A stretch of 48,494 nt of DNA from the IMG/VR virus record IMGVR_UViG_3300020196_002263, positions 1-48,494 of that record, one strand, 5' to 3'. This DNA is from a virus. A program made the translations under genes and the position numbers. This document shows, piece by piece, positions 30,755 through 37,740 of this stretch (position 1 is the first letter of the stretch; each line of letters starts with the position of its first letter). The notes under the pieces are model-generated. The model ran no database searches. It had not been told where the DNA came from and was given only the letters and a program-made list of their open reading frames with translations.

Positions 30755-31891
30755 TTAGTTTACAAGAGATTTGATTGCTATGACTTCATAAGTATTACCA
30801 GTTACTGCAATCCATTGTGTTCCTGGAATTTGTCTTGGTGATGAATGATCTGTTGTATTATTTTGTCCCATCATTCCATAAATATTTCTTCCCCATGCCC
30901 ATAATGTTCCATCAGTTTTACGTGCAGCACATCCCTCATACAATCCATTAATAGAATTTGCATCAAGTGCCCACTGTGTCCCTGGAATTTGTACTGGTGA
31001 TGAACGATTTGCACCAGTATTTTGTCCCAGTTCTCCATAAGGATTATAACCCCATGCCCATAATGTTCCATCAGTTTTGGTTGCTAATGAATGTTGACCT
31101 CCACCATCTACTAAATTCCACTGTGTGCCTGGAATTTGTCGTGGTGACGAATAATTCGCTCGATTATTTTGTCCCAGTTGTCCTTCAATATTATTTCCCC
31201 ATATCCACAAGGTTCCATCAGTTTTGGTTGCAAACGTAAAAGATTGTCCCTTCCCAATATTATTCCATTGTGTTCCTGGAATTTGTACTGGTGATGAACG
31301 ATTTGCTACATCATTTTGTCCTAAACGCCCACTAGCACCCTCACCCCACATCCATAGTGTTCCATCAGTTTTGGTTGCAATAACACTATAATCAGTATAA
31401 GTCCCTACTTGTATTTTATTCCACTGTGTTCCTGGAATTTGTGTTGGTGATGAATAATCTACTCTGTTATTTTGTCCTAACTGTCCAAGTCCATTATAAC
31501 CCCATGCCCACAGTGTTCCATCAGTTTTGGTTGCGTACATATTGTAAACACCACCATTAGAAGTACTCCACTGTGTTCCTGGAATTTGAACAGGTGATGA
31601 ACGTCTTACTGTATCATTTAGACCTAATCCACCATAATCATTTCGTCCCCATACCCATAATGTTCCATCAGTTTTAAATGCTGATGCAGCATAAGATCCA
31701 GAAACTGAACTCCACTGTGTTCCTGGAATTTGTATTGGTGACGAATAATAAGTTATATTGTTTTGCCCTAATTGACCAAAATTATTAATCCCCCATGCAA
31801 ATAATTGAAACTGTTGTTCCCATTCCCCAGCAAGATACTGATCTCTAACCTGTTGTAAGTCCCAAACACCTTTTCTAGTTGTTGCAGCCAT
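30755..31891 (-). CDS. RCC1-propeller protein, short type
   Basis: A 378-residue short paralog. The tag MAATTRKGVWDLQQVRDQYL is followed by AGEWEQQ and then seven blades (LFAWGINNFGQ through LWAWGRNIYGM). One blade shares 78 identical bases with the gene at 4408-6078, 26 kb away, and another shares 66 with 6093-7796. It has a clear Shine-Dalgarno (AGGAG, six bases before the ATG), unlike the long paralogs. It follows the 301-aa fibre gene directly and is probably read through from it. Confidence 0.83.
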   Translation of the reverse strand: MAATTRKGVWDLQQVRDQYLAGEWEQQFQLFAWGINNFGQLGQNNITYYSSPIQIPGTQWSSVSGSYAASAFKTDGTLWVWGRNDYGGLGLNDTVRRSSPVQIPGTQWSTSNGGVYNMYATKTDGTLWAWGYNGLGQLGQNNRVDYSSPTQIPGTQWNKIQVGTYTDYSVIATKTDGTLWMWGEGASGRLGQNDVANRSSPVQIPGTQWNNIGKGQSFTFATKTDGTLWIWGNNIEGQLGQNNRANYSSPRQIPGTQWNLVDGGGQHSLATKTDGTLWAWGYNPYGELGQNTGANRSSPVQIPGTQWALDANSINGLYEGCAARKTDGTLWAWGRNIYGMMGQNNTTDHSSPRQIPGTQWIAVTGNTYEVIAIKSLVN

Positions 31892-31903
31892 GATATTCTC
31901 CTA

Positions 31904-32809
31904 TCAGGTAATGGTTCTACCAGACAAAATCGCTTCTAGTCTGTTTGCTTGGTTTGCATAAACACGAACTTTAAATCCACTTGGTAAGAACTTTGGTTGT
32001 TCAAGAACTTCTACTGTTGCATCAGCAGGAATAACCATATCATAAGCATAGTATCCTTGAATATTATTACTTCCATCAGTCCATACAACTCTTGCTTTTA
32101 CATCATTTGTACCGTCATCATTTGCAAGTAGAATACCTTGAAGCATTGAGTTTGCTGTTGCAGTCAAAAGATCAGTATAAGTTGTTGCAGCAGTTATATC
32201 AGTACCTACACCTATAAATGTTACATCACCTGCTTTTGTCTCAATGGTGATGGTTGCGTGTAATGCACTATTTGCACTTGCTTGAAGTTCTATTATTTCG
32301 CTAGCTGCAAGAATTTTTGGTTGCTTTAAAAGTTCTACTGATGAACCAGCAGGAACTGGAACTGTATTTGCAATGGAATATTGACCTGCATACATCTGTC
32401 CACTGATGTCTGCGCTATTTACACCATCAATGTTTGTAATATGAATTGAATGGACGATATGTTCGTTTCCTGCGGTTGCTGGTGCAGTATATGCAGTAGC
32501 CATTGAATTGGTAACTGCATATGCAACAGATGTTGTGATGCCTGTGTTGAATAATCCCGAACCACCACTACCTCCAGTGGAAGAAGAAGTGAATGTAACC
32601 GTTGTGATTCCTGATGTACTACTGTACGCATGAGTGATCGCAATTCCAGAACCAACAAAGTTGAATTGTGTCGCTAATCCAATGTATGTTCCACCGGTGG
32701 CGACACCGACTTGAGAACTACCTTTGAAGGACGTTGCAGTTGCTATACCAATATTTTGTATATTCCTACTGTCGTCAATTACAGTAGTTCCTGAAATCTT
32801 AATCGCCAT
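31904..32809 (-). CDS. Fibre / virion structural protein
   Basis: A 301-residue protein. It begins MAIKISGTTVIDDSRNIQNI followed by GIATATSFKGSSQVG, a fibre-type N-terminus seen in many marine myovirus fibre genes. The rest is beta-rich with two similar halves: PVPAGSSVELLKQPKILA and VIPADATVEVLEQPKFLP show an internal duplication of about 95 residues. Located between the S74 chaperone-bearing fibre and a short RCC1 gene, so likely part of the same appendage. CTAAATA late motif 25 bases upstream. Confidence 0.68.
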   Translation of the reverse strand: MAIKISGTTVIDDSRNIQNIGIATATSFKGSSQVGVATGGTYIGLATQFNFVGSGIAITHAYSSTSGITTVTFTSSSTGGSGGSGLFNTGITTSVAYAVTNSMATAYTAPATAGNEHIVHSIHITNIDGVNSADISGQMYAGQYSIANTVPVPAGSSVELLKQPKILAASEIIELQASANSALHATITIETKAGDVTFIGVGTDITAATTYTDLLTATANSMLQGILLANDDGTNDVKARVVWTDGSNNIQGYYAYDMVIPADATVEVLEQPKFLPSGFKVRVYANQANRLEAILSGRTIT

Positions 32810-32833
32810 CTTCGTTTACACTCGGCTTTTAGT

Positions 32834-32840
32834 TATTTAG
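32834..32840 (-). promoter_or_regulatory. Late-type promoter motif CTAAATA
   Basis: Minus-strand CTAAATAACT 25 bases upstream of the ATG at 32809. CTAAATA is a variant of the late motif that I recall from cyanophages. Confidence 0.5.
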
Positions 32841-32854
32841 AAAAAAGTAATAGA

Positions 32855-32868
32855 GGCAAAAATTTGCC
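32855..32868. other. Short palindrome ggcaaaaatttgcc, possible weak terminator
   Basis: A six-base-pair inverted repeat (GGCAAA/TTTGCC) in the 92-base gap between the 580-aa and 301-aa genes, with TATTACTTTTTTC downstream on the minus strand. Too short for a confident terminator, but it lies directly before the CTAAATA motif. Confidence 0.3.
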
Positions 32869-32901
32869 GGGATTTTTTGGGGTCTAAAATGAAATTAAAA
32901 G

Positions 32902-34644
32902 TCAATTTTGATTTGACTTCAATTCTTCAACCTCTGCTTTGAGTTCTTTGATTGCTTCAATCAGAACACCAATAATACCATTATAGTTCACGGTCTTAGG
33001 ATCACTACCATGTACAAGTTCTGGTAGAACTTCTTCCAGTTCTTGTGCGATAACACCATAAGAAGGAAGACCACTTTCTTTCCAATCAAACTTCACACCG
33101 CGAAGTTGATCTACTTTACTTAATGCACTATCAACTGTTGCGATATTTTCCTTATAGTTGATATCAGATAAGGAATCAAAATCAGTTGCTGTAATAATAC
33201 CTGATGAAACAACATTACCAGTAGATACAGATGTGGAAGTAACAATACCAGTGACACTAATTCCATTTGGGTTGATATTCAGAACTGATGCACCAGCAGA
33301 TACAACTGTGAATTGACCTGCTGCTGGTGAGAAGAACCCAGTTGTTGCATCACCAGTAAAATAAATGCTTGGAGTGCTTGCTGCACCCACAGTCACACCA
33401 AGACCAGCAAGAATACTATCACCAAACTTACTTACATATGTTCCTGCAACGTTAAATGGTGCAGCATCAACCCAAAATGCAGTTAATCCAACTCCAAGTA
33501 TAACTTCATCATAGTAAATGAAGGTTCTTGCAAGATCATTATTAAACCAAAGATCTCCCGATGTTGGAGATACGGGTGCTTGAGTTCCAATACTGACTGT
33601 TGCACCTCCACCACCTCCTTGGAAGAAGATTGTAGCAATACCTGCATTTGAATCATAGAAAGCAGTGGAAACTCCACTACCTTTTAAGTGAAGATAAGTA
33701 ACACCAAAACCAACAAGTCCTCCAGTAGTATTAATTCCAATACCACCAATAACACCATTTAATTTGGAACCATCACCATAATATGTAACAATACCAGAGG
33801 CAGCAGTAACGATACCAGAAGCAATTTTAACTGTTCCTAGAGTTGTGATTCCACTGACTTTAAGAGTACCATTAATATCAGTATCTGAATTAACATCTAA
33901 ATATCCACCAATAGTTGTTGCGCCGCCAACATTTAAAGTTCCAGACAGATCTGATGCTGCATTTACATCAAAATATCCACCAATAGTTGTTGCTCCTCCT
34001 ACATTAAGTGTTCCACTTGCGTCAATACTATTATTGATATCAACGTAACCACCGATGGTTGTTGCGCCGCCAACATTTAAAGTTCCAGACAGATCTGATG
34101 CTGCATTTACATCAAAATATCCACCAATAGTTGTTGCGCCGCCAACATTTAATGTTCCTGAAACATCTACAGCAGCATTGATATCTAAGTTTCCATTATA
34201 AGTTGAAACTCCAGTTACTGTTAAAAACTGAGTCTGAGTTCCTTGAGAAACTGTAAGATTGTTGATTGTTGCTTGATCAAAAACAATATCATCAACAGAT
34301 AAATCACCTGTGATTCTTACATCGCCTTGAACATAAAGTGCTGTTTGCCCTGTTGATACTGGAGAGCGAACATCTAATAAGAAACCAGGTGTTGCAGTTC
34401 CAATACCAACAGAACCTCCAACACCTGTTAAAGTTGTTCCATTCAAACCTATGTTAAATTCACCAATGACTGTTGCAATACCACTGACATAAACATCAGT
34501 AGCACCGATTCCTCCTGCAACATCTAATTCAAATCTTGGTCCTGTAGATCCGATACCAACTTTGTTGGTATTTGCGTTTGCAAGAATGAGCCTAGTGTTT
34601 ACCTCAAGACCATTCTTAACAACGAAATTCTTATTAACAGCCAT
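32902..34644 (-). CDS. Tail fibre protein with C-terminal peptidase S74 chaperone
   Basis: A 580-residue fibre. Residues about 160-290 are five 24-residue beta-helical repeats (SGTLNVGGATTIGGY with DVNAASDL or DINNSIDA). Residues 493-580 are an S74 intramolecular chaperone: S493-D-I-N-Y-K498, VKFDWKESG, YGVIAQELEEVLPELV, then a coiled coil KELKAEVEELKSN. In this family the Ser/Lys dyad cuts the chaperone off after trimeric folding of the fibre. The predicted cleavage is before S493. Likely a long or side tail fibre. Confidence 0.85.
   Translation of the reverse strand: MAVNKNFVVKNGLEVNTRLILANANTNKVGIGSTGPRFELDVAGGIGATDVYVSGIATVIGEFNIGLNGTTLTGVGGSVGIGTATPGFLLDVRSPVSTGQTALYVQGDVRITGDLSVDDIVFDQATINNLTVSQGTQTQFLTVTGVSTYNGNLDINAAVDVSGTLNVGGATTIGGYFDVNAASDLSGTLNVGGATTIGGYVDINNSIDASGTLNVGGATTIGGYFDVNAASDLSGTLNVGGATTIGGYLDVNSDTDINGTLKVSGITTLGTVKIASGIVTAASGIVTYYGDGSKLNGVIGGIGINTTGGLVGFGVTYLHLKGSGVSTAFYDSNAGIATIFFQGGGGGATVSIGTQAPVSPTSGDLWFNNDLARTFIYYDEVILGVGLTAFWVDAAPFNVAGTYVSKFGDSILAGLGVTVGAASTPSIYFTGDATTGFFSPAAGQFTVVSAGASVLNINPNGISVTGIVTSTSVSTGNVVSSGIITATDFDSLSDINYKENIATVDSALSKVDQLRGVKFDWKESGLPSYGVIAQELEEVLPELVHGSDPKTVNYNGIIGVLIEAIKELKAEVEELKSNQN
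33890..34180 (-). repeat. 24-aa tandem repeats with an 80-bp perfect duplication
   Basis: Positions 33914-33993 and 34058-34137 are identical over 80 bases, spaced 144 bases (48 codons, two repeat units). Together they build the five 24-residue units of the fibre shaft. Recent duplication or gene conversion is likely because third codon positions are conserved too. Confidence 0.8.
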
Positions 34645-34672
34645 TGGGTTTCACTCTCCACCCTTTTTTTAT

Positions 34673-34680
34673 TATTTATT
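34673..34680 (-). promoter_or_regulatory. Late-type promoter motif AATAAATA
   Basis: Minus-strand TAATAAATAATAAAAAAAG, 28 bases before the ATG at 34644. It overlaps the stop of the upstream 1016-aa gene. Confidence 0.5.
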
Positions 34681-37600
34681 ATATAAGTTTATTGCAACTA
34701 TCGTAAACTCCAACTATTCCTCCTTTAAGTGCTAGAGTTGTTAATTCACCATTTGTGGTAGCGGCTGAAACAATTGCAGATCGTAAAACGTCAAAACTTG
34801 TATAACCACCTAAACTTGATACAAACTCTTGAACCCAAAAATCAAATCCAGGCGCATCTGGATATCTTTGAAGAATATCTCTATAATAACCAATAATATT
34901 ATCAAACAGCACTCCATAAGTGCTTGTTACATCATTAGGGTTAGTGAATGAAACGCTAGATAGCGATGTTTTTCCTGCTGTGATGAATGAAGTGGATTGA
35001 TTAGGAGCGGTTTGTCGTGTACCATCTGCATAAAGAATAATTCCTTGGAAACCAGTTCCATATACTGAGGATATTGAAATAGGAATACATATAGGAGGGG
35101 TAACTGGGGTAACTGGGGTAACTGGTGCTAAGAAGATAATAACTGTAGCGGCGCGAAAAGCACTTCTTCCCAAGTAAGATGGTCCAACAGTTACTGATCC
35201 ATCAGTGTATCCACTACCCCCTCCACCTCCTCCTGCACTTCCACCTGCGCCACCAGTTGTTCCTCCACCACCATTTCCACCACCAGAAATACCGCGTCCA
35301 GGGGTATCACGAATACCATAACCTTGTTTAAATCCGCGATCAATTTCAGCGGTGTTTAAAATTGGAGATGATTGACCCCATAAAAATTTAGAAATTCCAA
35401 GATCTGTGCATGGAGAGACTGTTTGATTTCCTCTTGGACATGGAAGTGCTCTACCACCCAAAGGCGCTTCAGCTATTGAGTCAGCTCCATTCGTTGATTT
35501 AAAACTACTTAGAGATCCAAAAATACCTCCACTTGAAGGAAGTGTGCCTGGTGCATAAGATATTCCACCAGTTCCACCTCCTTTGCCGCCTCCTGTTTCC
35601 CCAGCAATACCTATACCTCCACCGTTTCCACCATTTCCAGAAGATGAGGCATCACCACCATTACCAATACTTGCAATTAAACTTGACTTTCTATATAAGA
35701 AAATTCCAGGAGAAGTTGCATTCAAACCTGCAAATACATATTCTTCATTTTTCTTCATGGTAAATTGAATTACGGAAAAACCACCACGTCCACCCAAATA
35801 GGATCCAGAATCAGATCCAGAACCACCATGCAATTCCATCCGAACTCTAACTTCACGTTCTGGTGCATAAAAAGAAATTAAATTGCGCGGTAAAAATATT
35901 TCTGCACCTGACCACCTTCCACCTTCTCCACCAATTACAATTGTATTACCAAAAAGATTAATAGAATTTAAAATAGCAGAACTAGATGAAACAATAGACT
36001 CAAAGTTCATGAATTGTCTTGGTGAGCGAACTTGGAAGTTCGCTGTACGAGACAGGATGGGTGAGTTACATGCTGTTGGATGACTCACCACGCATTGAAC
36101 TTGATTTAATCCCTCAGAGTTAGATGATAATGTTAGATTTGGAGAGGTTGATCCATTAACTGCGATATTTGCAGATGATGTTGTTGATACAAGTTCAATT
36201 TGAAAAGATCCTCCAGTAGCAGGAACTGAGAGTTGTCCTGGAATTTGACTTCCACCTCCTCCGCCACGAACTCCATTTGTAATTGTGTTTGCATATGAGC
36301 TGTCAAGATAGCTTAGGTTAAGATAACCAGACCCTCCACCGCCAGCTCCATCAGCACAACATACATCGTGCGCTCCTCCTCCACCACCTCCATAATATCC
36401 TCCACCTCCACCAGCTACCCCATCACCACCACTTGGTTTTACTCCACCACCTACAGCTAGAATAAATCCATCAGATCCAGCAGATCCATTAAATGCGATA
36501 CCAGTTCCTCCCGTTCCCCCTGCACTTTGAGTTCCTCCAGTTCCTCCATTTGTTCCACTGGGATCTCCTCCAGTCAATCCACCACCAGCACCACCTTCAG
36601 CAGAGTTAGATGCACCACCACCACCACCAGCAATTATGATTGTAGCAGAATTGGCGTTCGATGAGATCCTACTAGTAAGAAAAAGATTTTCATATTGATG
36701 ATTAAAATAAAGTCCTGTAAGACCTCCACCTCCTCCTCCGCCAGGATAAGCACCATCGCGTGATTTTGCATTACCACCTGTTTGTCTTAAAAAAGTTCCT
36801 CCACCATAAGAACCTCTACTACCATGATCTCCCGGACCTCCAACTAAAAGTCTGTATACTGTGCCAGCATACATTGTAAGATAACCAATAGATATGCCTC
36901 CCGATCCTCCAGCAAAGTCTCTTTCTCCACTTCTACCACCACTTCCACCAACGGCAATCACTCTTACAAGTACATTCGAGTCTGAAGTAAGAGTATACTC
37001 TCCTCGTGGTACAAATTGATTGTAAACTAATGTCTGACTAAAATCTATTACTTTCGTATTATCTAAAAAAGCAGTTGTTCGAAGAGGAGTAACATTAATT
37101 TTAGCAGAAACTGGTACTGTTTGTTGTGTTGTACCTGATGTTGTATCTGAAAGACTAACTCCATTTAAAAACCATTGATATGATACAGGAGTTCCATCTG
37201 TCGCAGTTGCAAGAGTAGAAAATTGTGCATTCTGACTTGGAGCAACTGAAACATCAGATGGCTGTGTTGTGATAGAAATATTTGGATTTACATTTAATGA
37301 AACTGTGTTGCTAGCGAAGAATTCATTAACAGCATTACCAGTTGAGCGAGCACTTCCAACAGTTACTGCGACACCAATAACACCATATGCAGAAGGAACA
37401 TAATCAGCTGATAAGTATATGTTGCGAGAACGTGTGTTACCATATAGAGTTAAAACTGTGGTTCCAGCTCCACTAATTGTTAAACCACCTTGCCCAGCAC
37501 CAGGGGGATCATCAAACAATGGTCCATTTTGATCATACCAACGATAGGTTACAAATCCTGTGTTTGTTGCTGGATTATTAGGTGTTTGAGTTGGGAAGAT

Positions 37601-37729
37601 AGCTGTTGCAACTCCAGTAAAAGTTGCTGCTAATCCTGCACAAACTGTTACACTAGAAGGTTGTAAAGTAAAAGAGAGAATTGGACCGTTAAGATCTAAA
37701 CTTGTTTGCTGATTATTAAAATTAATCAT
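34679..37729 (-). CDS. Large glycine-rich Ig-like fibre/adhesin with DUF4214-like C-terminus
   Basis: A 1016-residue protein. N-terminal third: two Ig-like domains (SVTVCAGLAATFTGVATAIF; SVAPSQNAQFSTLATATDG, then a VSYQWFLNG strand). Centre: two long glycine-rich stretches (GGGGGGGLTGLYF, GGGGGYYGGGGGGAHD, later SGGGNGGGGTTGGAGGSAGG), each followed by beta strands, as in phage tip adhesins with polyglycine helices. Residues about 944-1000 (GYYRDILQRYPDAPGFDFWV) resemble DUF4214, found in bacterial exoproteins and S-layer-type proteins. Probable host-recognition or particle-decorating protein, co-transcribed after the 1944-aa gene. Confidence 0.75.
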   Translation of the reverse strand: MINFNNQQTSLDLNGPILSFTLQPSSVTVCAGLAATFTGVATAIFPTQTPNNPATNTGFVTYRWYDQNGPLFDDPPGAGQGGLTISGAGTTVLTLYGNTRSRNIYLSADYVPSAYGVIGVAVTVGSARSTGNAVNEFFASNTVSLNVNPNISITTQPSDVSVAPSQNAQFSTLATATDGTPVSYQWFLNGVSLSDTTSGTTQQTVPVSAKINVTPLRTTAFLDNTKVIDFSQTLVYNQFVPRGEYTLTSDSNVLVRVIAVGGSGGRSGERDFAGGSGGISIGYLTMYAGTVYRLLVGGPGDHGSRGSYGGGTFLRQTGGNAKSRDGAYPGGGGGGGLTGLYFNHQYENLFLTSRISSNANSATIIIAGGGGGASNSAEGGAGGGLTGGDPSGTNGGTGGTQSAGGTGGTGIAFNGSAGSDGFILAVGGGVKPSGGDGVAGGGGGYYGGGGGGAHDVCCADGAGGGGSGYLNLSYLDSSYANTITNGVRGGGGGSQIPGQLSVPATGGSFQIELVSTTSSANIAVNGSTSPNLTLSSNSEGLNQVQCVVSHPTACNSPILSRTANFQVRSPRQFMNFESIVSSSSAILNSINLFGNTIVIGGEGGRWSGAEIFLPRNLISFYAPEREVRVRMELHGGSGSDSGSYLGGRGGFSVIQFTMKKNEEYVFAGLNATSPGIFLYRKSSLIASIGNGGDASSSGNGGNGGGIGIAGETGGGKGGGTGGISYAPGTLPSSGGIFGSLSSFKSTNGADSIAEAPLGGRALPCPRGNQTVSPCTDLGISKFLWGQSSPILNTAEIDRGFKQGYGIRDTPGRGISGGGNGGGGTTGGAGGSAGGGGGGSGYTDGSVTVGPSYLGRSAFRAATVIIFLAPVTPVTPVTPPICIPISISSVYGTGFQGIILYADGTRQTAPNQSTSFITAGKTSLSSVSFTNPNDVTSTYGVLFDNIIGYYRDILQRYPDAPGFDFWVQEFVSSLGGYTSFDVLRSAIVSAATTNGELTTLALKGGIVGVYDSCNKLI
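36025..36044. other. Perfect 20-base inverted repeat inside the 1016-aa gene
   Basis: agcgaactt-gg-aagttcgct: nine-base arms separated by two bases. Able to form a stable hairpin in the mRNA or in single-stranded DNA. In a coding region, with no U-tract, so not a terminator. Confidence 0.6.
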
Positions 37730-37740
37730 TTACTATCGCC

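Noticed and set aside
2234-31891. Diversity-generating retroelement acting on the propellers
   Set aside because: No reverse transcriptase, accessory Avd gene or template repeat with adenine-biased variation is visible. Variation is patchy with whole identical blocks, which fits recombination.
2234-31891. RCC1 proteins as Ran-type nucleotide exchange factors
   Set aside because: They carry fibre and Ig modules or short fibre tags, lie in structural operons and there is no Ran in bacteria or phage. A binding scaffold is far more likely.
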